From assembly GCF_030246865.1 (NCBI RefSeq), contig NZ_CP126738.1, forward strand, positions 1,364,001 to 1,428,000: DNA of 64,000 nt, given 5' to 3'. Under the pieces are notes generated by a model. The model saw only the letters and a list, made by a program, of their open reading frames with translations. It was not told the DNA's origin and did not search any database. The stretch comes from Microbacterium sp. zg-B96 (GTDB lineage: Bacteria; Actinomycetota; Actinomycetes; Actinomycetales; Microbacteriaceae). Below are positions 1-8,284 of this stretch, in pieces. The translations under genes and the position numbers were made by a program. Position 1 is the first letter of the stretch; each line of letters starts with the position of its first letter.

Positions 1-874
1 CTTCGGCCTCGGCGTCGCGGTCGCGGCGCTTCTTCTCCGGCCGCGGTCGGCGTGCGGGGCGCGGTGCCGGCGCATCCGGATCGCCCGCGTGCGCTGCTGC
101 TGCCGCGGCGTCCGCGCGGTCGGCGGCGTCCTCGCGGCGGTGGCGCAGTTCGGAGCGGATCATGTACGCGATGAAGATGAAGCCCATGATCGCGAAGAGG
201 ATCCACTGGATCGCGTACGACAGGTGGGGACCTGGGTCCTCGGACGGTGAGGCGATGGCGTTCGGCACGGTCGCCGGGGCCGGATCCTCGCTGATGAGAA
301 GACCGTAGGCATCCCGCACCAGATCATCGCCGCCGTCGATCTGGTCGGCGATCAGCGGCAGATGGATGGTGGGGACCTGACCTTCGGGGGCCGAGCGACC
401 GGAGGTGGGGAGGGCCTCGCCCGCCTTCAGGCGCACTACGACGGTGGCGGGTCCCTCCGGAGCCGCCGGCACGACATCGGGCTCCGGCTGGTCGCTGCCC
501 GGCCGCACCCAGCCGCGGTCCACCAACAGGACGCGACCGTCGTCGGTGTGGAAGGGCACCAGCACCTCGTACGCCGACGTGCCGCCGTGCGGGCGGTTGC
601 GGACGAGAAGTTGTGAGGCCGTGTCGTACTCGCCGACGAGAGTGACCGGATGCCACTGGTCGCCGGGGTCGAATTCGCCCCCGGCGGGGAGGAGTTCGGC
701 CAGCGGCACCGGAGTGGCGTCGTAGTTCTCGGCCACGAGTTCCAGTTGCGTGCTGCGCGCCTCGTTGCGGTCGAATTGCCATTGCGAGAGGTAGGCGCAG
801 GCGATCGCGAAGACGATGGCCACGGCCACGTACCCCGCCCACCGTGCGGCGGTGGGCATCGGCCGACGGCTCAC
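1..874 (-). CDS. SURF1 family protein (3' end outside window)
   Basis: SURF1 proteins are membrane factors for assembly of haem-copper cytochrome oxidase. The frame is open to the window edge, so the C-terminal tail is cut off. A membrane segment near residues 12-31 and a second near the C-terminus (around YAIQWILFAIMGF) flank a large extracytoplasmic part with LVPFHTDDGRVLLVDRGWV, the usual SURF1 layout. After the second helix comes a basic Ala/Arg/Glu-rich tail. I chose the GTG at 874-872 because it overlaps the TGA of the upstream gene as GTGA. An ATG at 859 is the alternative. It is the last gene of a three-gene run (DUF3099, small Cys protein, SURF1). Identification rests on my reading of the translated sequence. 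Confidence 0.85.
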   Translation of the reverse strand, partial: MSRRPMPTAARWAGYVAVAIVFAIACAYLSQWQFDRNEARSTQLELVAENYDATPVPLAELLPAGGEFDPGDQWHPVTLVGEYDTASQLLVRNRPHGGTSAYEVLVPFHTDDGRVLLVDRGWVRPGSDQPEPDVVPAAPEGPATVVVRLKAGEALPTSGRSAPEGQVPTIHLPLIADQIDGGDDLVRDAYGLLISEDPAPATVPNAIASPSEDPGPHLSYAIQWILFAIMGFIFIAYMIRSELRHRREDAADRADAAAAAAHAGDPDAPAPRPARRPRPEKKRRDRDAEAE

Positions 875-1074
875 GGGGTACCCGCCTCGACGAGCGGCTC
901 GACCGCGACCGGGAAGTCGCGCGCGGCCAGGTAGTCCCTCAGATAGTCGACATGCTCGTCGCAGGCCGACCAGAGCTTGCGGCGGTCGGCGGGGTGGATG
1001 CGGGGGTTGCGCCACACCACCAGCCACCGGGCCGCGGCCTGGCATCCGGCGCGCGAGCAGACGCTGTCGGTCAC
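871..1074 (-). CDS. Small conserved Cys-containing protein between DUF3099 and SURF1
   Basis: This is a 67-residue soluble protein starting with GTG. The start is coupled by a 4-nt GTGA overlap to the DUF3099 gene upstream, and its TGA overlaps the SURF1 start. Cysteines at about residues 6 and 11 (CSRAGC) and 38 (CDEH) could bind a metal, but I cannot prove it. A short gene in this place next to SURF1 is common in actinobacteria and has sometimes been labelled acetone carboxylase, a label the length does not support. Strict translational coupling on both sides suggests a function tied to its neighbours. The function is unknown. Confidence 0.7.
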   Translation of the reverse strand: MTDSVCSRAGCQAAARWLVVWRNPRIHPADRRKLWSACDEHVDYLRDYLAARDFPVAVEPLVEAGTP

Positions 1075-1433
1075 TTCTGAATCGCTCCGGGTTCCGATGG
1101 TGGCTGTTCGTCGAGCCTGATCACGTCAGGCCGCTCGGCGGGCGACGGCGGCGGGGCAGCGGCAGCAGTGATGGCCCGCTCCGGGTTCTCTGCGACGCGC
1201 GACCGGGTGTCCTTGCCGACGTTGGCCAGCACCACCGCGAAGTACGGCAGCACGATCGCGCCCAGCGCGAGCACGGCCGTGTGCCAGCCGTAGGGCGTGA
1301 TGAGCACCATCAGCACGAAGCACGCGGCACGCACGCCCATCGTGATGTAGTAGGTGGTCATCCGCGAACTCGCATCATCCCGCGGAGCGGGCGGAAGCGA
1401 GGTGGCTGACTGCGCTCTGGTCGACTTCTTCAC
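1071..1433 (-). CDS. DUF3099 family membrane protein
   Basis: This is a 120-residue protein with two predicted membrane helices, at about residues 28-46 (YYITMGVRAACFVLMVLI) and 50-72, followed by a Pro/Ala-rich cytoplasmic tail. The fold and length match the actinobacterial DUF3099 family, whose function is unknown. It is the first gene of the run into the small Cys protein and SURF1, linked by a GTGA overlap. The start is GTG. A TAGGCT box lies 9 nt upstream of it, slightly further than in the leaderless genes elsewhere in the window. Confidence 0.75.
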   Translation of the reverse strand: MKKSTRAQSATSLPPAPRDDASSRMTTYYITMGVRAACFVLMVLITPYGWHTAVLALGAIVLPYFAVVLANVGKDTRSRVAENPERAITAAAAPPPSPAERPDVIRLDEQPPSEPGAIQK

Positions 1434-1474
1434 GGTGCATCCAGCCTACGCCGCGCGCGGCGGGCCGGAACCGG

Positions 1475-2056
1475 TCAGTACATCGTCGAGTTGGATACCC
1501 CGATCGCGGCCAGCACGAAGATCAGGATGATCAGGGCGACCAGCCCCAGGCCCACCCAGCCGACGATCACGCCGGCCAGCGCCATGCCGCGGCCCTTCTC
1601 GCCGGTCGTGGCGATCTGCTTGAGGGCGATGTGGCCCATGATCGCACCGGCGATGGAGCCGATGATGGGCAGGATGCCGACCGCGCCGACGATGCTCGCG
1701 ATCATCGACACGATCGCCAGCACGTTCGTCTTCACGCCGCTGTAGCCGTAGCCAGCGCCGTACGGAGCCTGCCCGTACGCGTTGTAGGCGGGCGGCGGGT
1801 ACGCGCCGGGCTGCGCTGCGGGCGCGCCGTATGCCGGCTGCTCGGTGTACGGCGGCTGCGCCGGGTACGGCGGCTGCGCTGCGGGGTAGGGCTGCTGGGC
1901 TGCGGGGTACGACGGCTGCCCGGTTGGCGGGGCGTACGTCTGCGGCGGGCTGTAGGCGGGCGGCGGGGTGTACGGCGGGGGGCTGTACGCAGGAGGAGTC
2001 GGCGGCGCCGGCTCGTTCGTGCCTTCGGCGGGGGGAGTGCTGTCCGGAGTGCTCAA
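1475..2056 (-). CDS. DUF4190 domain membrane protein with Pro/Tyr-rich N-terminus
   Basis: This is a 193-residue protein. The first ~105 residues are low-complexity repeats of PPYTPPPAYSPP type. The remainder has two hydrophobic segments (about 108-140 and 150-190) typical of DUF4190 proteins. The role is unknown; the Pro/Tyr/Gln-rich arm may be an interaction region. The start is TTG at 2056, supported by a GGAAAGG Shine-Dalgarno about 7 nt upstream. A TAGGCT -10-like box at 2085-2090 on the same strand gives a short leader. The gene stands alone, divergent from fabG. Confidence 0.75.
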   Translation of the reverse strand: MSTPDSTPPAEGTNEPAPPTPPAYSPPPYTPPPAYSPPQTYAPPTGQPSYPAAQQPYPAAQPPYPAQPPYTEQPAYGAPAAQPGAYPPPAYNAYGQAPYGAGYGYSGVKTNVLAIVSMIASIVGAVGILPIIGSIAGAIMGHIALKQIATTGEKGRGMALAGVIVGWVGLGLVALIILIFVLAAIGVSNSTMY

Positions 2057-2168
2057 CGGCGTGCCTTTCCTAGAACCTGCCTTCAGCCTAGTGCCGTCGG
2101 GGGCCGCGAAACGGGCGCGGCGTTAGGCTGGGGCGGTTTCGTATCCGCGCACATCAGGGAGCTGGTTC

Positions 2169-2879
2169 ATGACCACCGCACGCGTCGTCCTCGTCACCGG
2201 AGGCAACCGCGGCATCGGCCGCGCGATCGCCGCGCGCTTCGTCGCCGAGGGGTACCGGGTGGCCGTCACAGCACGCTCCGGCGAGGGCCCGGAGGGCACC
2301 CTGACGGTGCGGGCCGATGTGACGGATGCCGCGTCGTTGGATGCCGCCTACACCGAGGTGGAGCAGCAGCTCGGCCCGGTCGAGGTGGTCGTCGCCAACG
2401 CCGGCATCACGAAAGACACGCTGCTGATGCGCATGACCGAGGACGACTTCGACTCCGTCGTCGCCACCAACCTCGGCGGCACGTTCCGGGTGGTCAAGCG
2501 CGCGTCGAAGGGGATGCTCCGCGCTCGCTGGGGGCGCGTGATCCTCATCTCCAGCGTCGTGGGCCTGTACGGCTCGGCCGGGCAGACCAACTACGCCGCG
2601 TCCAAGAGCGCTCTGGTGGGGTTCGCCCGGTCCCTCACGCGCGAGCTGGCCGGTCGCGGCATCACCACCAACGTCGTGGCGCCCGGGTTCATCGAGACAG
2701 AGATGACCGCCGCCCTGCCCGAGCAGACGCAGACCGAGTACAAGCGCAACATCCCCGCCGGCCGCTTCGCGACGGCCGACGAGGTCGCCGGCGTCGTCGC
2801 CTGGCTCGCCTCCGACGACGCCGCCTACATCTCCGGTGCCGTGATCCCCGTCGATGGGGGCCTCGGCATGGGTCACTGA
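2169..2879 (+). CDS. fabG: 3-oxoacyl-ACP reductase, SDR family (FabG-type)
   Basis: NADPH-dependent reductase of the short-chain dehydrogenase family, probably acting on 3-oxoacyl-ACP in fatty acid synthesis. It is 236 residues long, as usual for the family. Visible motifs are TGGNRGIG (10-17) for the cofactor, NAG (77-79), the active-site Asn in ATN (101), Ser129, and Tyr142-Lys146 (YAASK), so the catalytic tetrad is complete. An AGGGAG Shine-Dalgarno lies 7 nt before the ATG, and a TAGGCT box at 2124-2129 could be its -10. No enoyl reductase follows, unlike the mycobacterial mabA-inhA pair, so the exact pathway role is inferred. Confidence 0.85.
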   Translation: MTTARVVLVTGGNRGIGRAIAARFVAEGYRVAVTARSGEGPEGTLTVRADVTDAASLDAAYTEVEQQLGPVEVVVANAGITKDTLLMRMTEDDFDSVVATNLGGTFRVVKRASKGMLRARWGRVILISSVVGLYGSAGQTNYAASKSALVGFARSLTRELAGRGITTNVVAPGFIETEMTAALPEQTQTEYKRNIPAGRFATADEVAGVVAWLASDDAAYISGAVIPVDGGLGMGH

Positions 2880-2948
2880 CCCGCAGCCGGGATCAATTCG
2901 CCCTCACGCCGGGCGTGGCATCCGACATCCACCACCGGCCCAGCGTCT

Positions 2949-3028
2949 CCCCAAGACAGGAGGACTCCCGGACACAGGAGGTTTCGGCCGCAATTGTCCT
3001 GTGCCGGTGAGTTCTCCTGTGCCGGGGA
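2949..3028. repeat. Imperfect palindromic intergenic element
   Basis: The space between fabG and serB holds ACAGGAGG-type units at about 2956 and 2973 and inverted TCCTGTGCCGG units at 2997-3007 and 3014-3024. The two inverted units repeat with a 17-nt period. The whole could fold into an imperfect stem of about 30 bp. It may be a convergent-gene terminator or a repetitive extragenic element. Confidence 0.5.
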
Positions 3029-3034
3029 GACGCG

Positions 3035-3670
3035 TCAAGGCAGGAGCGGGATCACTTCGCGCAGGTCCAGCCCGGCGATGACCAGGTCGGCGCGGGCCCG
3101 CACCGCGGGCTTGGCGTTGAAGGCCAGGCCCAGGCCGGCGGCCGCCATCATCTGCAGGTCGTTCGCGCCGTCGCCGATCGCGATGGTGCGCGACAGGGGC
3201 ACCCCGTGATGGGTGGCCCACTCGCGCAGTGCGGCGGCCTTGGCGGCGGCATCCACGATCCCGCCATCGACGACGCCGGTCAGTGCGCCGTCCGCGGCGA
3301 CGAGCCGGTTGGCGCGCCACACGTCGACGGCGAGGCCCGGGGCGACGGTGTCGAGGATCTCGTGGAACCCGCCGGAGACCACCGCGGCGACGCCGCCGCG
3401 GTCGTGGATCTCGTCGATCAGCGCCTGCGCTCCCAGCGTGGGCTCCACTCGGGCGAGTACCCGCGCGAAGAATGCCACCGGCACACCCTGCAGCTGTGCG
3501 ACGCGTGAGCGCAGGCTCGCGGCGAAGTCGACCTCGCCGCGCATCGCCGCCTCGGTCGCCGCAGCGACCTCGGCGCCGCGCCCTGCTTCATCGGCGATGA
3601 GCTCGATGACCTCGTTGCGGATGAGCGTGGAGTCGGCGTCGAACACGACGAGGAACCGGGCAGGCATCAC
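3035..3670 (-). CDS. serB: Phosphoserine phosphatase
   Basis: HAD-superfamily hydrolase that removes phosphate from phosphoserine, the last step of serine synthesis. It has 211 residues, the single-domain length. Motif I is DADST (11-15), with nucleophile Asp11 and general acid Asp13. VSGG in the middle is motif II, and GDGANDLQMM (166-175) carries the metal-binding acids. The GTG at 3670 is chosen because a TAGCGT box lies exactly 6 nt upstream, which suggests a leaderless start. An ATG at 3667 is equally possible. It lies 30 nt downstream of glgC on the same strand, separated by a GC hairpin. Confidence 0.88.
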   Translation of the reverse strand: MMPARFLVVFDADSTLIRNEVIELIADEAGRGAEVAAATEAAMRGEVDFAASLRSRVAQLQGVPVAFFARVLARVEPTLGAQALIDEIHDRGGVAAVVSGGFHEILDTVAPGLAVDVWRANRLVAADGALTGVVDGGIVDAAAKAAALREWATHHGVPLSRTIAIGDGANDLQMMAAAGLGLAFNAKPAVRARADLVIAGLDLREVIPLLP

Positions 3671-3676
3671 GCCTCC

Positions 3677-3682
3677 ACGCTA
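3677..3682 (-). promoter_or_regulatory. -10 box TAGCGT of serB (leaderless)
   Basis: TAGCGT read on the minus strand, 6 nt before the GTG of serB. The spacing places the transcription start at or next to the start codon. No convincing -35 is seen. Confidence 0.5.
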
Positions 3683-3685
3683 GTG

Positions 3686-3700
3686 CCCGCCCGAGGCGGG
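3686..3700 (-). terminator. Short GC hairpin after glgC
   Basis: CCCGCC-CGA-GGCGGG, a perfect 6-bp stem directly after the glgC stop codon. There is no T-tract. It may end or attenuate glgC transcription before serB. Confidence 0.35.
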
Positions 3701-4945
3701 TCAGCGATCGACGACGGTGTTCTTGCCGACGATCGTGATGCCGGAGTCGGTAACGGTGAACCCGCGCGACAGGTCTCGCGACCGGTCGACGCCTACCGTG
3801 GCGCCGTCCAGCAGCCGCACGTTCTTGTCGAGGATGGCCCGGTGCACCCGTGCCCCCGCGCCGATGGAGACGTGGTCGAACAGGATCGAGTCGGTGATGG
3901 TCGAGCCGCCACCGGTGAGAGCCCATGGCCCCACGACGCTGCGTTCCAGGTGCGTGCCGGACAGCACCGAGCCCAGCGACACGATGGAATCGATCGCGTT
4001 GCCCATGCGTCCCACCGAGTCGCGCACGAACTTCGCCGGCGGCGAGTTGACCGTCTGCGAGTGGATCGGCCAATCGGTGTTGTACAGGTTGAACACCGGC
4101 AGCGTGGAGATGAGATCCATGTGCGCGTCGAAGAACGAGTCGATCGTTCCCACGTCGCGCCAGTAGTCGCGGTCGCGATCGTTGGAGCCCGGCACCTCGT
4201 TGCGCTTGAAGTCGTAGACGCCGGCTTCGCCGCGGTCCACGAAGTAGGGGATGATGTCGCCGCCCATGTCGTGGTTGGACGTGGGCACCTCGCCATCGGC
4301 CTCGACCGCTGCGATCAGCGCGTCGGTGGTGAAGATGTAGTTGCCCATCGATGCGAGCACCTCGTGCGGCGCGTCGGGCAGGCCGGTGGGGTTCTGCGGC
4401 TTCTCGAGGAACCGGTTGATCTTCGTGGGGTCGTCATCGGTGACTTCGATCACGCCGAACTGGTTGGCCATCGAGATGGGCTGGCGGATGCCGGCGACGG
4501 TGGCAGGCAGCCCCGAGGCGATGTGCGCGTCGAGCATCTGCTGGAAGTCCATGCGGTACACGTGGTCGGCGCCGACCACCGCGACGATGTCGGGCTTCTC
4601 GTCATTGATGAGGTTGAGGCTCTGCAGGATGGCGTCGGCCGATCCGGAGAACCAGCGCTTGCCCAGGCGCTGCTGCGCGGGCACGGAAGCGACATAGGAG
4701 TCCAGCAGCGGCGACATGCGCCACGTCTGGGAGATGTGACGGTCGAGGCTGTGGGACTTGTACTGGGTGAGCACGACGATCTGGCGCAACCCCGAGTTGA
4801 TGAGGTTGGAGATCGCGAAGTCGATCAGGCGGTACTGGCCTCCGAACGGCACCGCGGGCTTGGCTCTGTCCGCGGTGAGCGGCATGAGACGTTTGCCCTC
4901 GCCTCCGGCGAGGATGATTCCGAAGACCTTCGGGGTCGCAGGCAT
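3701..4945 (-). CDS. glgC: Glucose-1-phosphate adenylyltransferase (ADP-glucose pyrophosphorylase)
   Basis: Makes ADP-glucose from glucose-1-phosphate and ATP for glycogen and related alpha-glucans. It is 414 residues, the family length. The nucleotide-binding signature [13 protein letters not shown] (about 12-24) and the motif [10 protein letters not shown] (27-36) are intact. The C-terminal third has the isoleucine-patch character of the left-handed beta-helix domain. It is divergent from the glycogen synthase gene with 75 bp between starts, so the two are probably co-controlled. The ATG has a TAGTGT box exactly 6 nt upstream, which suggests a leaderless mRNA. Confidence 0.93.
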   Translation of the reverse strand: MPATPKVFGIILAGGEGKRLMPLTADRAKPAVPFGGQYRLIDFAISNLINSGLRQIVVLTQYKSHSLDRHISQTWRMSPLLDSYVASVPAQQRLGKRWFSGSADAILQSLNLINDEKPDIVAVVGADHVYRMDFQQMLDAHIASGLPATVAGIRQPISMANQFGVIEVTDDDPTKINRFLEKPQNPTGLPDAPHEVLASMGNYIFTTDALIAAVEADGEVPTSNHDMGGDIIPYFVDRGEAGVYDFKRNEVPGSNDRDRDYWRDVGTIDSFFDAHMDLISTLPVFNLYNTDWPIHSQTVNSPPAKFVRDSVGRMGNAIDSIVSLGSVLSGTHLERSVVGPWALTGGGSTITDSILFDHVSIGAGARVHRAILDKNVRLLDGATVGVDRSRDLSRGFTVTDSGITIVGKNTVVDR

Positions 4946-4951
4946 GACTCA

Positions 4952-5013
4952 ACACTATGGCCCCGTCAACCGGCGAACCAGCAGGGAGCAAACACTTGCG
5001 CTTGTACTAGCGT
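4952..5013. promoter_or_regulatory. Divergent glgC/glgA promoter region
   Basis: TAGTGT at 4952-4957 (minus strand) sits 6 nt before the glgC ATG. TAGCGT at 5008-5013 (plus strand) sits 7 nt before the glgA ATG. Both spacings fit leaderless transcripts. No clear -35 boxes are visible. Confidence 0.45.
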
Positions 5014-5020
5014 TCGTGGC

Positions 5021-6214
5021 ATGCGCGTCGACATCGTCACCAAGGAATACCCGCCGGAGATCTATGGCGGGGCAGGGGTCCACGTCACCGAACTGGTCAA
5101 ATCGCTGCGTGCGCAGCTGGAGGTGCGGGTGCGGGCCTTCGGCGCCGACCGCGACGAGGAGGGCACCGTGTCGTACGGGGTGCCGGCCGAGCTGGCAGAC
5201 GCCAACGGCGCCGTGCAGACCCTCGGCACGGACCTCGAGATCGTCGGCGACATCGCCGGTGCCGACGTCGTGCACAGTCACACTTGGTACGCCAACTTCG
5301 CCGGCCACCTGGCCTCGCTGCTGCACGGCATCCCGCACATCGTCACGGCGCACTCGCTGGAGCCGCTGCGGCCGTGGAAGGCCGAGCAGCTGGGCGGCGG
5401 CTACGCCATCTCCAGCTACATCGAGAAGACCGCCTACGAAGGCGCCGCCGCGATCGTCGCGGTGAGCGAGGGCATGCGGCAGGACATTCTGCGCAGCTAC
5501 CCGGCGCTGGATCCCGACAAGGTGCGGGTGATCTACAACGGCATCGACGTCGATGCGTGGCATCCGGTCTCCGACCCCGGACTGCTCACCGAGTTGGGGG
5601 TGGATGCCGCACGGCCCAGTGTCGTGTTCGTCGGTCGCATCACCCGCCAGAAGGGCCTGCCGTATCTGCTCCGCGCCGCGGCTCTGCTGCCCCCCGAGGT
5701 GCAGCTGGTGCTGTGCGCCGGGGCGCCGGACACCCCGCAGATCATGGCGGAGGTGCAGGAGCTCGTGCGCGGACTGCAGGAGACCCGCTCCGGGGTCGTC
5801 TGGATCGACCGGCACCTGTCCCGGCATGAGCTGTGCACGCTGCTGTCGGCGGCGACCACTTTCGTCTGCCCGTCCGTGTACGAACCGCTCGGGATCGTCA
5901 ACCTCGAGGCGATGGCGTGCGGTGCCGCCGTGGTCGGCACGGCTACCGGCGGCATCCCCGAGGTGATCGTCGACGGCGTGACCGGTCGACTGGTGCCCAT
6001 CGAGCAGGTGCAGGACGGCACCGGCACCCCCATCGATCCGGACAAGTACGTCTCCGACCTCGCGGCGGTGCTCACCGAGGTGGTGTCCGATCCGGAACGC
6101 GCCGCAGCGTACGGTCGCGCCGGTCGCAGTCGGGCCACCGACGACTTCAGCTGGCAGGCGATCGCCGACAGCACGGCGGCGCTTTACGCGGAGGTGGCCG
6201 GCGCCGGCCGTTAG
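5021..6214 (+). CDS. glgA: Actinobacterial glycogen synthase (GlgA/GlgM type, GT4)
   Basis: GT-B glycosyltransferase of 397 residues, the short actinobacterial type. In mycobacteria the equivalent GlgM mainly makes maltose-1-phosphate from ADP-glucose, so either role is possible here. KEYPPEIYGGAGVH near the N-terminus is the donor-site glycine loop. The E-x7-E region YEPLGIVNLEAMACG near residues 287-301 is the GT4 nucleotide-binding signature. The frame is open far upstream, but the start at 5021 is fixed by family alignment and by TAGCGT 7 nt upstream. It is divergent from glgC, its substrate supplier. Confidence 0.88.
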   Translation: MRVDIVTKEYPPEIYGGAGVHVTELVKSLRAQLEVRVRAFGADRDEEGTVSYGVPAELADANGAVQTLGTDLEIVGDIAGADVVHSHTWYANFAGHLASLLHGIPHIVTAHSLEPLRPWKAEQLGGGYAISSYIEKTAYEGAAAIVAVSEGMRQDILRSYPALDPDKVRVIYNGIDVDAWHPVSDPGLLTELGVDAARPSVVFVGRITRQKGLPYLLRAAALLPPEVQLVLCAGAPDTPQIMAEVQELVRGLQETRSGVVWIDRHLSRHELCTLLSAATTFVCPSVYEPLGIVNLEAMACGAAVVGTATGGIPEVIVDGVTGRLVPIEQVQDGTGTPIDPDKYVSDLAAVLTEVVSDPERAAAYGRAGRSRATDDFSWQAIADSTAALYAEVAGAGR

Positions 6215-6217
6215 GCT
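6212..6217 (+). promoter_or_regulatory. -10 box TAGGCT of the ABC ATPase gene, overlapping the glgA stop
   Basis: TAGGCT lies exactly 6 nt before the ATG at 6224. Its first three bases are the TAG stop codon of glgA. This suggests a separate leaderless transcript for the downstream gene. Confidence 0.5.
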
Positions 6218-6223
6218 GGGGTC

Positions 6224-7018
6224 ATGGCTGAAGTTCTCGAGTTCTCCGACGTCGTCGTCCGCCGGAATGACCGGAACATCGTCGATCGCGTCGATTGGAC
6301 CGTCACCGACGATCAGCGGTGGGTGATCCTCGGACCCAACGGGGCCGGCAAGACCACCGTCCTGCAGCTGGCCGCCTCGCTGCTGCACCCGACGTCCGGC
6401 GCGGTCACCATTCTGGGCGAGCGGCTGGGCCGCACCGACGTGTTCGAGCTGCGTCCCCGCATCGGCTTCGCCTCGTCCGCGATGGCACGCCGCGTGCCGC
6501 CGGAGGAGACGGTGCTCAACGTCGTGCTCACCGCGGCGTATTCGGTGCTGGGCCGCTGGCACGAGGCGTACGAGGACATCGACGAGCGTCGTGCGCTGCG
6601 CGTGCTGGCCGAATGGAAGCTCGAGAACCTGGCCGACCGCACGTTCGGCACGCTGTCCGACGGCGAGCAGAAGCGGGTGCAGATCGCCCGTGCCGTGATG
6701 ACCGACCCGGAACTGCTGCTGTTGGACGAGCCGACCGCGAGCCTGGACCTGGGTGCACGCGAAGAGCTGCTCGGGCTGCTCAGCGGCTACGCGCAGGCAC
6801 CGACCACCCCCGCCATGGTGATGGTGACCCATCACGTGGAAGAGATCCCGGTGGGCTTCACGCACGTGCTGCTGCTGCGCGACGGCGCCGTGGTCGCCGC
6901 GGGCCCCCTCGAGACCACCCTCACGCCGGAGAATCTGCAGGAGACGTTCGGCATGCCGATCGCGCTGCACGTCGTCGGCGGCCGCTACGCCGCACGGGCA
7001 GAGTTCGCCGGTTCCTGA
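6224..7018 (+). CDS. ABC transporter ATP-binding protein without adjacent permease
   Basis: Single ABC ATPase of 264 residues. Walker A is GPNGAGKT (37-44), the signature is LSDGEQKR (about 144-151), Walker B is LLLLDEP (about 163-169), and a switch His lies in VTHHVEE. No membrane partner is encoded nearby, so the substrate cannot be inferred. The plain architecture resembles orphan ABC ATPases that may work with distant permeases or have non-transport roles. It starts 9 nt after the glgA stop and probably has its own leaderless promoter. Confidence 0.85.
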   Translation: MAEVLEFSDVVVRRNDRNIVDRVDWTVTDDQRWVILGPNGAGKTTVLQLAASLLHPTSGAVTILGERLGRTDVFELRPRIGFASSAMARRVPPEETVLNVVLTAAYSVLGRWHEAYEDIDERRALRVLAEWKLENLADRTFGTLSDGEQKRVQIARAVMTDPELLLLDEPTASLDLGAREELLGLLSGYAQAPTTPAMVMVTHHVEEIPVGFTHVLLLRDGAVVAAGPLETTLTPENLQETFGMPIALHVVGGRYAARAEFAGS

Positions 7019-7035
7019 GCAGCCCGAACGGCTGA

Positions 7036-7115
7036 TAGAATCGACCCTTGGTGCACTCGCACCTCAGACTTTGACCGTTCTGGCAAAATCCAGAGCATCA
7101 CCTCAAGGACATCTC
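7036..7115 (+). promoter_or_regulatory. Promoter and structured 5' leader of rpmE2
   Basis: TAGAAT at 7036-7041 is a good -10. The roughly 68-nt leader can form two small hairpins: GGTGC-ACTC-GCACC (7050-7063) and TCTGG-CAAAAT-CCAGA (7079-7094). L31 leader RNAs have been described in actinobacteria, so this may be an autoregulatory ribosomal-protein leader. I cannot confirm a match to that motif. Confidence 0.4.
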
Positions 7116-7367
7116 ATGAAGACTGACATCCACCCCGACTACCGTCCGATCGTGTTCCGCGATCTCGGCTCGGGAGACCTGTTCCTCACCCGTTCGACCG
7201 TCACCAGCGACAAGACCGTCGAGTTCGAGGGCACCGAGTACCCCGTGATCGACGTCGAGATCTCGTCGGCCTCGCACCCGTTCTACACGGGCAAGCAGCG
7301 CATCATGGACTCGGCCGGTCGCGTCGAGAAGTTCAACCAGCGCTTCAAGAACTTCGGCACCAAGTAA
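7116..7367 (+). CDS. rpmE2: 50S ribosomal protein L31 type B (zinc-free)
   Basis: Ribosomal protein of 83 residues. [14 protein letters not shown] and [11 protein letters not shown] are diagnostic of L31. The four zinc cysteines of type A are absent, so this is the zinc-independent B form, which in many bacteria replaces the zinc form under zinc limitation. An in-frame start exists 15 codons upstream, but the ATG at 7116 matches the family and follows CAAGGACATCTC, which contains an AAGGA Shine-Dalgarno. A strong terminator follows immediately, so the gene is monocistronic. Confidence 0.95.
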   Translation: MKTDIHPDYRPIVFRDLGSGDLFLTRSTVTSDKTVEFEGTEYPVIDVEISSASHPFYTGKQRIMDSAGRVEKFNQRFKNFGTK

Positions 7368-7374
7368 GTCGCCG

Positions 7375-7408
7375 CGAGAAAGGCCCCGCTTCGGCGGGGC
7401 CTTTCTCG
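7375..7408 (+). terminator. Strong rpmE2 terminator with TTCG tetraloop
   Basis: A perfect 15-bp stem (7375-7389 with 7394-7408) closed by TTCG. The upper stem is GC-rich (GGCCCCGC) and flanked by GAAA/TTTC, giving a short T-run in the descending arm. This is the clearest intrinsic terminator in the window. Confidence 0.85.
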
Positions 7409-7424
7409 TTGCGCGTTGCGCGCG

Positions 7425-7457
7425 CGTTTCGTCTCGCTGCGCTCGCTCAACGACCGG
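7425..7457. repeat. GTCTCGCTGCGCTCGCTC-type intergenic repeat
   Basis: A 33-bp stretch beginning CGTTTCGTCTCGCTGCGC and ending TCAACGACCGG. I recognise this sequence type as a frequent short intergenic repeat of Microbacteriaceae genomes. Only one copy occurs in this window. The function is unknown. Confidence 0.4.
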
Positions 7458-7470
7458 CGGGGACCGCGCG

Positions 7471-8214
7471 TCAGCGCACCGGCCAGCTGCCGTCGAGCTT
7501 GTCGTCCGCATCGAGCCGGCCGATCTTGACGAAATACTCCGTCAGGCTCGCGGCTTGGGCGCGAGCCCAGGCGATCTGCAGGGTGTGCAGCTCCTGCGCG
7601 GTGGGCGGCAGCTGCGCGCCGAAGCGCTCCGCGAGCGCCTGTGCCACCCGGCCGGCGGCGACGGCGTCGGCGCAGGCGTCGTGGGCGCCCTCCAGCGGCA
7701 CCGCGTAGTGCGCCGCGACGGCCTCGAGCGTGCGCTTGCCGCGCCGGAAGCGGTCGTGTGCCTTGTCGACGACGAGCGGATCGATGACCGGCCCGGGGGT
7801 CTTCAGCGGGCGGATGCCGTGGCGCACCGCCTCGTGCTTGAGCAGCGAGAAGTCGTAGCACGCGTTGTAGGCGACCACCGGGATGCCGGCGGCGAACAGG
7901 CCGCGCAGCGCCGCGACCACATCGGCGACCACCTCGGGCGCGGCGCGCCCCTCGGCACGCGCGTGCGCGGTGGTGATGCCGTGCACCGCGGTGGCGCCCT
8001 CGGGGATCTCCACGCCGGGGTCCGCGATCCAGTCCCGGGCATGCACGACGGCACCGGAGCCGTCGATCACGCCGACGTGGGCCGTGACGATGCGGTCGGT
8101 CTCCACGTCGACACCGGTGGTCTCCAGATCGAACACACCCACCAGCCGCGTCCACGCGGGAATGCGCTCGGGCTCGGGGAAATCGAGGAGCGGCTCGGGT
8201 TGCCACATCGTCAT
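7471..8214 (-). CDS. DEDDh 3'-5' exonuclease (DnaQ-like)
   Basis: Exonuclease of 247 residues of the DNA polymerase III epsilon/RNase T fold. Motif I is DLETTG (29-34), with the first two acidic residues. Motif II lies around YNACYDFSLL, with the third acid. Motif III is HDACADA, the His plus final Asp that define the DEDDh subclass. A stand-alone enzyme like this may serve in repair or degradation rather than replicative proofreading. The ATG lies 6 nt after a TAGCGT box on the minus strand. The gene is divergent from the alpha/beta hydrolase. Confidence 0.85.
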   Translation of the reverse strand: MTMWQPEPLLDFPEPERIPAWTRLVGVFDLETTGVDVETDRIVTAHVGVIDGSGAVVHARDWIADPGVEIPEGATAVHGITTAHARAEGRAAPEVVADVVAALRGLFAAGIPVVAYNACYDFSLLKHEAVRHGIRPLKTPGPVIDPLVVDKAHDRFRRGKRTLEAVAAHYAVPLEGAHDACADAVAAGRVAQALAERFGAQLPPTAQELHTLQIAWARAQAASLTEYFVKIGRLDADDKLDGSWPVR

Positions 8215-8220
8215 GCCCCA

Positions 8221-8278
8221 ACGCTAGAGGCGGCCGGCGACATCGGCGGCGAGGCGCACCGCCAGGGGCTCGTAGACT
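8221..8278. promoter_or_regulatory. Divergent leaderless promoters, exonuclease and hydrolase
   Basis: TAGCGT at 8221-8226 (minus) is 6 nt from the exonuclease ATG. TAGACT at 8273-8278 (plus) is 6 nt from the hydrolase ATG at 8285. Confidence 0.45.
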
Positions 8279-8284
8279 CTATGG

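Noticed and set aside
3683-5020. N-terminal extension of the glycogen synthase frame through glgC
   Set aside because: The frame is open, but its product opposite glgC is a shadow. The family start and a -10 box place the gene start at 5021.
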